Shown: positions 30,596 through 41,550 of the stretch, piece after piece | Layout: each line of letters opens with the position of its first letter | Numbering within the stretch: position 1 is the stretch's first letter | Assembly (NCBI GenBank): GCA_030684695.1 | Contig: JAUXXX010000035.1 | Location: forward strand, 28,835-92,834 | Direction: 5' to 3' | Length of the DNA: 64,000 bases | DNA from: a bacterium | GTDB taxonomy: Bacteria > Bacillota_I > Bacilli_A > Izemoplasmatales > Hujiaoplasmataceae | The notes under the pieces: model-generated | Told to the model about the DNA's origin: nothing | The model's database searches: none | Seen by the model: the letters and a program-made list of their open reading frames with translations, nothing else | Translations under genes and position numbers: made by a program

Positions 30596-31179
30596 ACAAC
30601 GATAAACGGAGTCTTTTGGATTCTATTCAGCAAATAAGAGATTTGTTCGAATTGCACCACATCAAATACTTTGTCGGTGGATCGATGATGCTTTATTTGC
30701 GTGGAGTGGAAGTGGATGTTCATGATATTGATATATTGGTTGATCAAATGGATTACATCAGAGCAAGTCGCTTACTAGGTAGTATTGCCAAGCCTGTGGA
30801 AAAAGAGCCAAACAGCATCTATCAAACAACCTACTTTCAAATGTATCAGATGGGGGATATTTCCATTGATATCATGGCGGAATTCAAGGTATCTATTAAA
30901 GATGATGCATTGTTTCATTATCCTTCGCTTATGCTTGTAGGGGATAAAATGGTTCACCCTATTGTTGGAAACATCGAATTGATGCTTCTAGAAGATTGGC
31001 TTGTTATTTATCAATTGATTCATCGGCCTCAAAAAGTACGCGATATTTGCTTGTATTTTGAGACACAGCATCCTACTCTTACACGAATTATGTCGATATG
31101 TAATTGCATTGATAATGCTTTGGTTTCAAAGGAAACTTATCAAGAAGTAATCCAAGCGATTGATTCCATACAATTTTGA
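30592..31179 (+). CDS. Nucleotidyltransferase-like protein
   Basis: MNNDKRSLLDSIQQIRDLFELHHIKYFVGGSMMLYLRGVEVDVHDIDILVD; ATG 30592 with ATGA overlap preferred over the track start 30430. Confidence 0.7.
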   Translation: MNNDKRSLLDSIQQIRDLFELHHIKYFVGGSMMLYLRGVEVDVHDIDILVDQMDYIRASRLLGSIAKPVEKEPNSIYQTTYFQMYQMGDISIDIMAEFKVSIKDDALFHYPSLMLVGDKMVHPIVGNIELMLLEDWLVIYQLIHRPQKVRDICLYFETQHPTLTRIMSICNCIDNALVSKETYQEVIQAIDSIQF

Positions 31180-31233
31180 GCTACGAAGTGAAGTGTTATA
31201 TTGTACTTGCTTTTGAGTGTTCACAATCATAGA

Positions 31234-31267
31234 AGAATCCCTTGACAGAAGTCTTGGGATTCTTTTT
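31234..31267. terminator. Convergent bidirectional terminator
   Basis: AGAATCCC...GGGATTCTTTTTC between the NTase gene (+) and guaB (-). Confidence 0.7.
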
Positions 31268-31279
31268 CATAGATGAAAT

Positions 31280-32752
31280 TTAGCGTTGATAGTTTGGGGC
31301 ACTCGCAGTTAACTCAACATCATGAGGATGATTTTCGATTAATCCTGCATTGGTTATTTGAACAAAGGTGCCTTGCTCTTTTAGTTCCTGAATCGATTTC
31401 GTTCCACAATAACCCATCCCTGAACGCAGTCCTCCTAGGAGTTGATAGACCACGTCTTCTAGTTTTCCTTTAAAGGGAACGCGTGCTTCAATGCCTTCTG
31501 GTACAAGTTTTTTACTTTCGACAGAAGAGTCTTGAAAATATCGATCTCCGGATCCACGTTTCATTGCGGCTAAGGAGCCCATTCCTTGATATGTTTTATA
31601 ACGACGTCCATTGTAAATGATTTCCTCTCCAGGGGCTTCTTCGGTACCAGCAAACATCGAGCCTAGCATGACGCAATCCGCTCCTGCTGCGATGGCTTTG
31701 GTAATGTCACCGGAGTACTTGATGCCTCCATCGGCAATTAAAGAGACAACGGTATTTTTCGTGGCTTGATATACGTCATGAATGGCTGTAATTTGAGGAA
31801 CACCTACACCAGCAATGACTCTAGTGGTACAAATAGAACCTGGTCCAATTCCTACTTTCACTCCATCCACACCAGCTTGAATTAAGTCAAGTGCAGCTTC
31901 TTTGGTAACAATATTTCCTGCAATGATTCCAATGTTTGGATAGAGTTTTCTTATCTGTTTGACAGTATGGATGACATTGTCGGAATGTCCATGGGCGGAA
32001 TCCACGACAATGACATCCACTCCGACTTCGATAAGTGCTTGAACTCGTTTCATGGAAGTAGAATCGATTCCTACAGCGGCCCCAACCAATAGACGTCCAT
32101 AGAAGTCTTTGGCACTCAAGGGATAATCTTTTGCTTTATCGATGTCTTTGACCGTAATCAAACCGATTAGTCGGTTATTTGCATCGACAATCGGAAGTTT
32201 TTCAATGCGATGATCAAAGAGGATTTTCTTCGCTTCTTCTAAGGTGGTCCCAAGTGGAGCGGTAATTAGGTTTTGATGGGTCATAGCATATTCCACAAGA
32301 ACCGTGGTATCTTCCCGATATTTCAAATCCCGATTGGTTAATATACCCACCAAGGTGCCATCCTCTTCAATCACTGGGAGTCCAGAAATCCGATAGGTTT
32401 TCATTAGTTTTAGTGCATCATCTAGGGTGTGGTGTTTGCTTAAGGTGATTGGTTCTGTAATCATCCCATTTTCACTTAGTTTGACTCGTTTGACTTGCCT
32501 TGCTTGTTCTTGAATCGACATATTCTTATGAATGATACCTAGTCCACCTTGTCTTGCTAAGGCAATTGCTAACTCTGCTTCTGTGACAGTATCCATCGCA
32601 GCGCTTAACAAAGGAATTTGCAAACGTATCTTTTTAGTTAGGGAAGTAGAAATATCGACCTGATTTGGTAATACACTAGATTTTCTTGGAACCAATAAAA
32701 CATCATCAAATGTGAGTGCTTGAGTCAGTACTTTACTAGCTAATTGATCCAT
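31280..32752 (-). CDS. guaB: IMP dehydrogenase
   Basis: [18 protein letters not shown] pair, [27 protein letters not shown] 32752 after AGGAGG SD. Confidence 0.96.
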   Translation of the reverse strand: MDQLASKVLTQALTFDDVLLVPRKSSVLPNQVDISTSLTKKIRLQIPLLSAAMDTVTEAELAIALARQGGLGIIHKNMSIQEQARQVKRVKLSENGMITEPITLSKHHTLDDALKLMKTYRISGLPVIEEDGTLVGILTNRDLKYREDTTVLVEYAMTHQNLITAPLGTTLEEAKKILFDHRIEKLPIVDANNRLIGLITVKDIDKAKDYPLSAKDFYGRLLVGAAVGIDSTSMKRVQALIEVGVDVIVVDSAHGHSDNVIHTVKQIRKLYPNIGIIAGNIVTKEAALDLIQAGVDGVKVGIGPGSICTTRVIAGVGVPQITAIHDVYQATKNTVVSLIADGGIKYSGDITKAIAAGADCVMLGSMFAGTEEAPGEEIIYNGRRYKTYQGMGSLAAMKRGSGDRYFQDSSVESKKLVPEGIEARVPFKGKLEDVVYQLLGGLRSGMGYCGTKSIQELKEQGTFVQITNAGLIENHPHDVELTASAPNYQR

Positions 32753-32762
32753 AAATTCCTCC

Positions 32763-34298
32763 TTATTCCCACTCAATGGTGGCTGGTGGTTTTGATGTGA
32801 TGTCGTAGACGATACGGTTGACTCCTTGAACTTCGTTGATAATTCTTCTTGAAATCGTTTCTAATATGGGATAGGGAACAGGGTAAAACTGTGCTGTCAT
32901 GCCATCCACAGAATGAACTGCTCGGATGGCTAGGACTTCTTCGTATGTTCTACCATCCCCCATAACACCAACGGTTTTGACTCCCGTTAGTACAGTAAAG
33001 TATTGCCAGACTGTTTCATTCAGTAACGCTTTAGAAAATTCTTCACGTAAGATGAAATCACTTTGCATAACGATACGCAGCCTCGAAGGTGTGACCTCCC
33101 CCATAATCCGTATGGCGAGCCCAGGTCCAGGGAATGGTTGACGATAAACCAAATGATGCTTTAACCCAAGGGCAACCCCAAGTTTTCTTACTTCATCTTT
33201 AAAAAGTGTTTTAAGTGGTTCTACCAAGATGAAGTCCACATCTTTAGGAAGGCCTCCTACGTTATGGTGGCTTTTGATTTTTTGAGCAGTGCTTGTTCCA
33301 GATTCAATGATGTCGGTATATAAAGTCCCTTGAGCAAGATAACGGAATTGGCCTATTTTGCGCGATTCTTCTTCAAAAACGCGGATAAATTGTGTCCCGA
33401 TTATTTTTCTTTTATCTTCAGGATCCGTGATTCCCACTAGTGCTTGTAAGAAACGATCCTTTGCATCAATCTTGATGATATGTAAGTGGGAGTCTTCTAA
33501 GGAAGTCATTACTTCACTTGCCTCATCCTGACGGAGTAATCCATGGTCGATAAACATACAAGTCAGTTTATCTTTTATAGCTTTGTGTAATAAGAGTGCT
33601 GCCACGGAAGAGTCGACTCCTCCGCTTAATCCAAGAAGAACGTGGTGATCTTGGACTTGATCTTGGATTCGTTTCACTTCTTCTTGAATAATGGAATCCA
33701 TCGTCCAACTTTTTGTTGCTTTACAAATCAAAAATAGAAAGTTGGAAAGCAGAGTCATTCCATCATCAGTAGATTGAACCTCGGGATGAAATTGAACTGC
33801 ATACAAGGGAAGTGTTTGATGGTGCATCGAGGCAATCTTACAGGTGGTTGAACTGGAGTCAACGATCCAGGGAAGGTGTATATTTTCCACTTGATCTCCA
33901 TGCGACATTAATACTTTTGTGGGTGAAGGGACATTTTGAAACAATAGACTTGGAGAATGTGTCAATTCAATTTCACTTCGTCCATATTCACGATGAAGCA
34001 CCTTTTTAATGGAAAGACCTGTTTGATAAGCAAGTAGTTGCATTCCATAGCAGATACCAAGGATTGGAATTCCATAGTCTAGTAATTCTATTTCCAAAGT
34101 AGGAGCATTTGACTCATACACACTATTTGGCCCACCACTTAGGATGATTCCCTTGATATGGGGATTGTCTTTTAGTTTTGCACATACATCACTATGATGC
34201 CATAATTCACTGTACACACCTAAGTCGCGAATCCGACGCGTGATTAAGTGATTATATTGACTTCCGTAATCGATGACGATAATGGTATCGTGTAACAT
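32763..34298 (-). CDS. guaA: GMP synthase (glutamine-hydrolysing)
   Basis: GAT: LGICYGMQLL; PPase: LLGLSGGVDSSVAALLL; C-terminal YDITSKPPATIEWE. Confidence 0.96.
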   Translation of the reverse strand: MLHDTIIVIDYGSQYNHLITRRIRDLGVYSELWHHSDVCAKLKDNPHIKGIILSGGPNSVYESNAPTLEIELLDYGIPILGICYGMQLLAYQTGLSIKKVLHREYGRSEIELTHSPSLLFQNVPSPTKVLMSHGDQVENIHLPWIVDSSSTTCKIASMHHQTLPLYAVQFHPEVQSTDDGMTLLSNFLFLICKATKSWTMDSIIQEEVKRIQDQVQDHHVLLGLSGGVDSSVAALLLHKAIKDKLTCMFIDHGLLRQDEASEVMTSLEDSHLHIIKIDAKDRFLQALVGITDPEDKRKIIGTQFIRVFEEESRKIGQFRYLAQGTLYTDIIESGTSTAQKIKSHHNVGGLPKDVDFILVEPLKTLFKDEVRKLGVALGLKHHLVYRQPFPGPGLAIRIMGEVTPSRLRIVMQSDFILREEFSKALLNETVWQYFTVLTGVKTVGVMGDGRTYEEVLAIRAVHSVDGMTAQFYPVPYPILETISRRIINEVQGVNRIVYDITSKPPATIEWE

Positions 34299-34312
34299 GT
34301 TTTTCCTCCTAT

Positions 34313-34439
34313 GAAAAATGCGACGATTTCACGGCACACCGAAATCGTCGCATCATTCATGCGTAAAAAACGATTTCGTAGTCCTAAAATTGCGGTTTCA
34401 GGGTAGAGACAATTGGACCAATTTCCAATCATATACGAA
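34313..34439 (-). promoter_or_regulatory. Purine (guanine-type) riboswitch with intrinsic terminator, upstream of guaA
   Basis: On minus strand: P1 TTCGTA/TACGAA, P2 ATTGG/CCAAT, J2/3 TGTCTCTACC, P3 CCTGAAA/TTTTAGG, L3 CCGCAAT, J3/1 ACTAC (C74); terminator ATGCGACGATTTC/GAAATCGTCGCAT+T5; CGAAATCGT overlapping P1 can pair with ACGATTTCG of the terminator. Confidence 0.85.
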
Positions 34440-34576
34440 TATTTACTACATTCTACATAAAATCCATCTTTAAATCAAGGAAATTCAAATCAGAAAAGGA
34501 AAAGAAGATGTAAAATTACCTTTTTTGGTGGTTTCTATTGTAAAATAGAAGTATATAAGTGTTAGAAGGTGAAAAT

Positions 34577-35350
34577 ATGGCATTAATCAAACATGAAATT
34601 CCGATATTGGAATTCGATAATACGTTCGAAGGATTGATTCACGCACCTCATCACTTTGAAAAAAGTGCCCCAACCCCTTATTGTGTTCTCACATTCTTCA
34701 AAGAAGTCATCGATCATTTAGTGGAAACAAAACAAGCCATTCCGTGGAAGTATTTAACGTCCACTGTCGGAAAACACCCCATCTATTTGGTTACAAAGGG
34801 ATCCATTCAAATAGCACTCGTTCACCCGATGTTAGGTGGTCCCTACGCTGCTGGAATATTGGAAGAATTAATTGCACTTGGATTTGAAAAATTTATTGCT
34901 TGTGGGGGAGCTGGAGTACTGGATAAGTCTATTACCGTGGGTCATTTGATCATTCCTTCTAAGGCACTTCGTGCAGAGGGAACCTCTTACCACTATCTAG
35001 CACCTAGTCGATTTGTGGAAATTCAACCAGAAATTGTATCCAAATTGGAAACAAGTTTACAAATGGCTAATGTTCCTTACTTGGTTGGAACGACTTGGAC
35101 AACCGATGCGTTTTACCGGGAAACTAAAGATATGATTCAACACCGGAAAAACGAAGGGTGTATTTGCGTAGAAATGGAATGTGCATCGTTTTCTGCTGTT
35201 TGTGCATTTCGAAATGTGATGTTTGGTCAAATCCTTTACGGAGGTGACGATATTTCATCGTCGACTTGGGATTCACGGAAGTGGAACTCAAGAAGCGATG
35301 TTCGTCATTCTTTGGTGGATTTGTGTTTTGATGCTGTTGTATCGTTTTAG
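34577..35350 (+). CDS. Nucleoside phosphorylase (PNP/UDP family)
   Basis: VHPMLGGPYAAGILEELIALGFEKFIACGGAGVL, GTTWTTDAFYRET, CVEMECASFSAV. Confidence 0.85.
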   Translation: MALIKHEIPILEFDNTFEGLIHAPHHFEKSAPTPYCVLTFFKEVIDHLVETKQAIPWKYLTSTVGKHPIYLVTKGSIQIALVHPMLGGPYAAGILEELIALGFEKFIACGGAGVLDKSITVGHLIIPSKALRAEGTSYHYLAPSRFVEIQPEIVSKLETSLQMANVPYLVGTTWTTDAFYRETKDMIQHRKNEGCICVEMECASFSAVCAFRNVMFGQILYGGDDISSSTWDSRKWNSRSDVRHSLVDLCFDAVVSF

Positions 35351-35391
35351 AAAGAATCTAAAAAATAAACTCGTTAAAAGGGGCTGATTTA

Positions 35392-36996
35392 ATGAAAAAG
35401 AAGCCGAAAATGGATCATTATCCACATCCAACCATCGATAGTTTGCGAATAATTAGCATTTACATTGTACTAGGTGGACTGTGGATTTTATTGTCTGATC
35501 GTTTTGTGGATCTGTTTTTTGAAGATATAGAAACCATCAGGCGGATACAATTATTCAAAGGTTGGTTTTACGTTGCTTTGACAGCGACGATTTTTTACAT
35601 GATTATTCACTACCGGATTTCGCAATATAAGCTAACGACTGACCAAGTTTCCATGGTGAACGCGCAGTTAACAACTTCCAATGAGCAGCTGTTACAAATG
35701 GAAGCCACATTGTCGAACTTGGCATTTGTGGATGCATTAACGAAACTAGGAAATCGTCATCAATTGGAAGTTAAGTTTACTAAATTTCTTGAACAACATC
35801 AAAGCATTTCCTCTTTGGCGTTTATTTATTTTGATATTGATAATTTCAAACACATCAATGAGACACTGGGGCATGAACGAGGAGATGCTTTATTAATTGA
35901 TGTAGCGGAAGCCTTAAAAGAACTTATTCAAGAGCCTGATATGGTGGCTAGACTTGGTGGAGATGGATTTGCGATGGTTTTAACCCGTGTGGAAAATGAA
36001 GAACAAGCACAACAAACATGCGATAAATTATTTTCATCACTTCGGAAAAAATGGATTGTGGGGACACAAGAGTTCTTTATTTCCATCAGTGTTGGGATTT
36101 CGATGTATCCAGCCAATGGAAAGACATTCACTGAGCTTTTACAAAATGCGGATACAGCCATGTATTTTTCCAAGGATAGTGGACGTGATAAAACATGTTT
36201 TTATGATCCTACGATGCGAGCAAGAACAGAGTCTTATCTTGAAATGAGTTCGTTGTTACGAAAAGCCATTATGAATCGTGAGTTTCATTTGGTATATCAA
36301 CCCAAATACACATTATCGACTCAAGAGATTATAGGCTATGAAGCATTGATTCGTTGGAACCATCCCACAAGAGGTTATATTGCGCCACTAGACTTTATTC
36401 CCTTTGCGGAGCAAATAGGAATGATTCGTCCCATTGAAGACTACGTTTTTGAAGAAGCCTTTCGACAAGGAAAAAAATGGAATATCGCAAAGCTACATAA
36501 AAAGATATCCATCAACTTATCAGCCATAACTCTTTTACAAGAAGATTTTGTGCAATCCATTAAGGTGCTTTTAAAGCAAGTGGATATCGCTGCTTCTTGC
36601 TTTGAAATAGAAGTCACAGAGTCAGCGCTACTTGGAAATATTGATAAAGCGATTTCGATTCTTGAGCAGTTAAAAGACATTGGGTTTACAATAGCGCTGG
36701 ACGATTTTGGGACAGGATATTCTTCTCTTACTTATTTGCAAAAGTTACCCATTGATGTATTGAAGATTGATAAAACGTTTATTCCAGTCAATGAGCATGA
36801 ATTAGAAAAAGTTCAAATCATCAAATCAATTATTGATTTGGCTCATTATTTAAAATTAAAGGTGGTTGCGGAAGGAATTGAATCACTTGAGCAAGTGAGT
36901 ATTCTAACAAATTTTGGATGTGATTGTGCTCAGGGATATTTCTTTTCAAAACCGGTTTTACCAAATGAAATTGAAAAGGGATTGTATCGTTCATGA
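35392..36996 (+). CDS. GGDEF-EAL domain protein (degenerate GGDGF, intact EAL)
   Basis: 2 TM; GGDEF domain with LGGDGFAMVL; EAL domain YEALIRW, DDFGTGYSSLTYLQKLPIDVLKIDKTF. Confidence 0.92.
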   Translation: MKKKPKMDHYPHPTIDSLRIISIYIVLGGLWILLSDRFVDLFFEDIETIRRIQLFKGWFYVALTATIFYMIIHYRISQYKLTTDQVSMVNAQLTTSNEQLLQMEATLSNLAFVDALTKLGNRHQLEVKFTKFLEQHQSISSLAFIYFDIDNFKHINETLGHERGDALLIDVAEALKELIQEPDMVARLGGDGFAMVLTRVENEEQAQQTCDKLFSSLRKKWIVGTQEFFISISVGISMYPANGKTFTELLQNADTAMYFSKDSGRDKTCFYDPTMRARTESYLEMSSLLRKAIMNREFHLVYQPKYTLSTQEIIGYEALIRWNHPTRGYIAPLDFIPFAEQIGMIRPIEDYVFEEAFRQGKKWNIAKLHKKISINLSAITLLQEDFVQSIKVLLKQVDIAASCFEIEVTESALLGNIDKAISILEQLKDIGFTIALDDFGTGYSSLTYLQKLPIDVLKIDKTFIPVNEHELEKVQIIKSIIDLAHYLKLKVVAEGIESLEQVSILTNFGCDCAQGYFFSKPVLPNEIEKGLYRS

Positions 36997-38018
36997 AGAA
37001 GCTACGCAAGATTTTAATCCTATTGATTGCATCCATTGTAGTGTTGATATCCGTATTTTTGATTATTTTTTATACTCCTGACATTTCTTTATCCGACTTA
37101 ATGGATCGGTATTATGGCGAACAATCGCAAATGATCTCGGTTCAGATTGTTTCGTCATCAGATGTTACCTTAGATCTAGACATTCATGTTCAAGATCATG
37201 GAAATCAAGAAAATCCCGTGGTGGTGTTGTTACATGGATTGTTTGCCTCTTCGCATACATTTTTGCCTTGGATCGAACGTTTGGTCGAAGAAAACTACCG
37301 CGTTATTAGCATCGACTTACCAGGGTTTGGATTGTCCACTCCGTTTCCGGATGGAAAAACTTCGACAAAACGGCAATCAGAAGTGGTATTTGAAGTCATT
37401 GAATATTTAGAAATTGATGAATTATTCATTGGTGGAAACTCAATGGGAGGGGGAGTATCGTGGTACTTCTCAAGTCAGTACCACCAACGTGACGTTACTA
37501 TTTTAGGAATCATTTTAATAGACGCTGTTTTTCCAACGCCTATGGATAACTCCTCATCAGAAGCTTCCTTTTTATTCAACGTACTCGCATCTCCACTAGG
37601 TCCTGTTTTATCTAGATTGACACCAAAATTTTTGTTTCAAACAATATTAAATGGGGTATATGGATCGGCTTCTACATTGGAAGAAGAAGCACTGACTCGT
37701 TATTTTGAATTATTACGATATCCCAATCGACGACCACAGTTCATTACACAAGTCAGGTTAGAAGAAATTACTTCGATGACCAATGAAGAGCGTCTTTTAT
37801 TTATCAAGGATGCCAACATTCCGGTATTGGTTCTTTGGGGAGAAGAAGACTCCTGGATTTCCAAAGATGTGACGATCCTGTTTCAAAATGCTTTTGATTT
37901 ATCTGTTGAAAGAGTCATTATTTTTACTGGATTAGGACACGTTCCCATGGAAGAAAATCCAGACTTGACAATTGTCCCAGTGATTGCCTTTTTAAACGAA
38001 TTTAGAAACGAGGATTAA
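36993..38018 (+). CDS. Alpha/beta hydrolase, membrane-anchored
   Basis: VVLLHGLFASSHTFLPW, GNSMGGG nucleophile elbow; ATGA overlap with EAL gene. Confidence 0.88.
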   Translation: MKKLRKILILLIASIVVLISVFLIIFYTPDISLSDLMDRYYGEQSQMISVQIVSSSDVTLDLDIHVQDHGNQENPVVVLLHGLFASSHTFLPWIERLVEENYRVISIDLPGFGLSTPFPDGKTSTKRQSEVVFEVIEYLEIDELFIGGNSMGGGVSWYFSSQYHQRDVTILGIILIDAVFPTPMDNSSSEASFLFNVLASPLGPVLSRLTPKFLFQTILNGVYGSASTLEEEALTRYFELLRYPNRRPQFITQVRLEEITSMTNEERLLFIKDANIPVLVLWGEEDSWISKDVTILFQNAFDLSVERVIIFTGLGHVPMEENPDLTIVPVIAFLNEFRNED

Positions 38019-38020
38019 AC

Positions 38021-38773
38021 ATGAAATTTGTGACTTGGAATGTAAATGGATTACGAGCTTGTATGAACAAAGGATTTATGGATTATTTTCAAGAAATGGA
38101 TGCGGACATGTTTGGTATCCAAGAAACCAAAATGCAAGAAGATCAAAAGTCTTTTGATTTTGAAGGGTACTTTGAATATTGGAATAATGCAATAAAAAAA
38201 GGATATTCGGGGACGCTTGTTTATACGAAGCACAAACCATTGAGTGTACGAAACGGCTTAGAGGATGGGAAATATAACGATGAAGGTCGAATCATTACGG
38301 TGGAATATGAATCGTTTTATTTTGTAACGGTTTATGTTCCTAACAGCAAAGAAGGGTTGGCTCGTATTGATTACCGAATTCAGTTTGAAGCCGATTTTCT
38401 AGCTTATTTAAAACGCCTAGATCAACATAAGCCAGTGATTTTGTGTGGGGACTTAAATGTGGCACATAAAGAAATCGACTTAAAAAATCCCAAAGCAAAT
38501 GAGCAAAATGCAGGGTATTCCGTACAAGAACGAACTTGTTTTCAAGAACTCTTAGACGGAGGGTTTGTAGATACATTCCGGTTGTTATATCCGATGAAAG
38601 TCCAATATACATGGTGGAGTTATATGTTTAACGCTCGAGCCAATAATGCTGGCTGGAGAATTGACTACTTTGTTTTATCAGCTCGTTTGATTGATAAAGT
38701 GAAATCCATTGAAATCCATGATCATGTTCATGGAAGTGACCACTGTCCAGTGGTACTGGAAATGGATCTATGA
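38021..38773 (+). CDS. xth: Exodeoxyribonuclease III
   Basis: MKFVTWNVNGLRACM, FGIQETKMQ, CGDLNVAHKEIDL, GSDHCPVVLEMDL. Confidence 0.94.
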   Translation: MKFVTWNVNGLRACMNKGFMDYFQEMDADMFGIQETKMQEDQKSFDFEGYFEYWNNAIKKGYSGTLVYTKHKPLSVRNGLEDGKYNDEGRIITVEYESFYFVTVYVPNSKEGLARIDYRIQFEADFLAYLKRLDQHKPVILCGDLNVAHKEIDLKNPKANEQNAGYSVQERTCFQELLDGGFVDTFRLLYPMKVQYTWWSYMFNARANNAGWRIDYFVLSARLIDKVKSIEIHDHVHGSDHCPVVLEMDL

Positions 38774-39849
38774 GTGTAGGAGATTTTAGAGCGATAAAAG
38801 CAGAGTTGTTTCAAAAGAGAGTACTAGATTGGTATGACGTATCCAAACGTCAAATGCCATGGCGAGAAACAAAGAATCCGTATTTTATTTGGATATCTGA
38901 AATCATGTTACAACAAACAAGAGTTGAAACTGTCATTCCTTATTATGAACGTTTTATCAAGAATATCCCTACCATTGAAGCTTTAGCACAAATCGATGAA
39001 GATGAATTGTTAAAATACTGGGAAGGTCTTGGTTATTATTCTAGAGCAAGGAACCTACAAAAAGCAGCCAAGCAAATCATAGAAGTACATGCTGGCGTTT
39101 TTCCAAGAAATCGAAATGAATTAGAGAATTTAGCCGGAATTGGGCCATATACTGCTGGAGCAATTTTGAGCATTGCCTTTGATAAAAGGGAAGTTGCTAT
39201 TGATGGGAATGTATTGCGAGTGTTTGCAAGATTATCAGGAATCAGAGAAGATATTTCTAAGCCCGCAACGATCAAACAAATTACTCATTTGGTTGAAGAA
39301 CTCATTCCTTCTTCACGTAATGGAGACTATACCCAATCTTTAATGGAACTAGGCGCAACCATTTGTCTTCCTAATGGCAAGCCACTTTGCAAGCAGTGTC
39401 CTCTTAAAGAGTTGTGTGTTGCAAAGAACGAATCACTACAAGAACTTATCCCATTAAAAACAATGAAAAAGAAACGCACCATTCAACAAAAGACCATTCT
39501 AGTGATCATGAATGAAGATAATCAAGTATTCATTCGAAAACGAATAGAAGATGGATTGTTAAAAGGAATGTGGGAGTTCATGATGATGGATTCTCATTTA
39601 TCTGTAGAAGAGGTAATCACTTCCTTAGAAAAACAATACTTTCAAATAAAGCAAATCCTTCCTCTATTACCCTCTACTCATATTTTCAGTCACTTGGAAT
39701 GGGAAATGAAAGCGTATAAAATAGTTGTGAATCAGTATCCTAAGGATTTGGATGGAATGTTTGTATCGATACAATCCCTGATCAAAGAATACTCGCTTCC
39801 CACAGCACTAAAAGCTTATAAGGATTATGTGAAAGAACAGATGAAGTGA
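38770..39849 (+). CDS. mutY: A/G-specific adenine glycosylase
   Basis: MPWRETKNPYFIWISEIMLQQTRVETVIPYY, FeS CLPNGKPLCKQCPLKELC, C-terminal NUDIX-like. Confidence 0.93.
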   Translation: MSVGDFRAIKAELFQKRVLDWYDVSKRQMPWRETKNPYFIWISEIMLQQTRVETVIPYYERFIKNIPTIEALAQIDEDELLKYWEGLGYYSRARNLQKAAKQIIEVHAGVFPRNRNELENLAGIGPYTAGAILSIAFDKREVAIDGNVLRVFARLSGIREDISKPATIKQITHLVEELIPSSRNGDYTQSLMELGATICLPNGKPLCKQCPLKELCVAKNESLQELIPLKTMKKKRTIQQKTILVIMNEDNQVFIRKRIEDGLLKGMWEFMMMDSHLSVEEVITSLEKQYFQIKQILPLLPSTHIFSHLEWEMKAYKIVVNQYPKDLDGMFVSIQSLIKEYSLPTALKAYKDYVKEQMK

Positions 39850-39924
39850 TTAAATTCATTGTGAAATCATTAAGCAATTGATATAATAATGCTATTAAAT
39901 TTATAAGACTCATGGAGGAAAATC

Positions 39925-40323
39925 ATGGCAGTAGATAATGTAAAATTAAGCTTTAATCCGTCGTTTCAAGGCACAATGACGACACCTACGGGAAGTGTGG
40001 TATTGGGAGATCAAGACAATGGAGTTCAACCATATCATTTGTTATTTGGAGCGTTAGGGTCTTGTTTTTACGCGACATTTTTGTCGATTTCTCTTAAGAA
40101 AAGACTCACCTTTTCGCGTGCTGAACTAGAAGTCTCTGGGACAAAAAGAACAGAGGTTCCGCCTACACTTGAACATACCAAAATTCATTTGGTAGTGTTT
40201 AATCCAAGCGATGAAGAACAACTTATTAAATCAGCGGAACTTGGAGCGAAATTTTGTTCGATTCATGAAACCATTTCAAAAGTAGCGAAAATGGAACTAG
40301 TTGTAGAGTTTAAAACCGAGTAA
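39925..40323 (+). CDS. OsmC family protein
   Basis: PYHLLFGALGSCFYATFLSISLKKRLTF motif. Confidence 0.85.
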   Translation: MAVDNVKLSFNPSFQGTMTTPTGSVVLGDQDNGVQPYHLLFGALGSCFYATFLSISLKKRLTFSRAELEVSGTKRTEVPPTLEHTKIHLVVFNPSDEEQLIKSAELGAKFCSIHETISKVAKMELVVEFKTE

Positions 40324-40520
40324 AGTGCAAAATAGGGCTCTTTATTAGCAATTATTTATTGATTTTCTATTCTATATATTTCAAATGAATACGGAGAAAT
40401 CTAATTCAGTCGATAAAGTGTTCTCTTGGTAAGATAAATCGTATTTTTTATACTTGACTTTGAGTGAACTCTTTAGTAAAATTGATATGCGGAAATATCC
40501 GCGACGTGGATGATCCGTAT

Positions 40521-40596
40521 GGAGGCTTAGCTCAGCCGGGAGAGCATCTGCCTTACAAGCAGAGGGTCGGCGGTTCGATCCCGTCAGCCTCCACCA
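40521..40596 (+). tRNA. tRNA-Val (TAC)
   Basis: GGAGGCT/AGCCTCC acceptor; anticodon loop CTTACAA; CCA encoded. Confidence 0.95.
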
Positions 40597-40597
40597 C

Positions 40598-40673
<76 letters not shown>

Positions 40674-41550
40674 CTTTTATACACAAAAACCGACTTGAGA
40701 TAGTCGGTTTTTTGTTATTTAAGGCTGCCAAGGTTATGACTGAAAGTACAGGTATGGCTTAGAAAAAAGAGAAGGGTCTTTCAATACGTGAGCGTGAAAC
40801 TAGAATTCTCTGTTCTCGGCAAGTGGGACTCATTAGGAACAATATAATATGAATTTATTAGTTCTTTGGAGTTCTTCTGAAAATGCAACTCATGAACTTC
40901 TAGGTGAAAATAGATTGAGTTGTAATTTTTTCTAGTCATATACTTCTAAGTCCTTCATCTAAAAACCACTGACGTTAGAGGCTTTATATAACTTAAGTTA
41001 AATAGGTTTCGCGCTTATATTGATTCTGCGGAAACGTTATATATGTAAACAATATTATTGGAATAAGCCTTCAATTAATGAGTTTTTGTATCACATATCC
41101 ATCATTCATAGGTTCGATTGCCGTAAGGGTAACCAAAGTTATTAGCAAATGCACTTCTCACCCAAGAGAAGGGGTTTTTATCGATGTTCATAAGTGTTTT
41201 TAGAGATTCAAATAACATGTTAATTTAGTAAAGGATTGCTAATAATATAGATTTAGTTAAAATTATGGAAATAGACAAGTTATGTGCATGTAAGTTAAAT
41301 TTGAGCCAAATACAATTAGTCCATGCCATGATTTTAATTTTCATCAAATATAATCAGCTTATATTGGTATAAGATTAGTGCTTTTCATTAAAAAAGATAT
41401 GACTCATATGATAAACTTTACTTGTAGGCGAAGACTTTGTGAGATTATTGTTTTGATACGTAATATTTTTTGAATATATGATTATACAATTTGAAGTGTC
41501 TACACAAGAGTACTTATACCAATACACAATCAATAAGATAGGAGATTATA

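Noticed and set aside
34244-34432. 62-aa minus ORF
   Set aside because: Overlaps the riboswitch and guaA start; explained by RNA structure.
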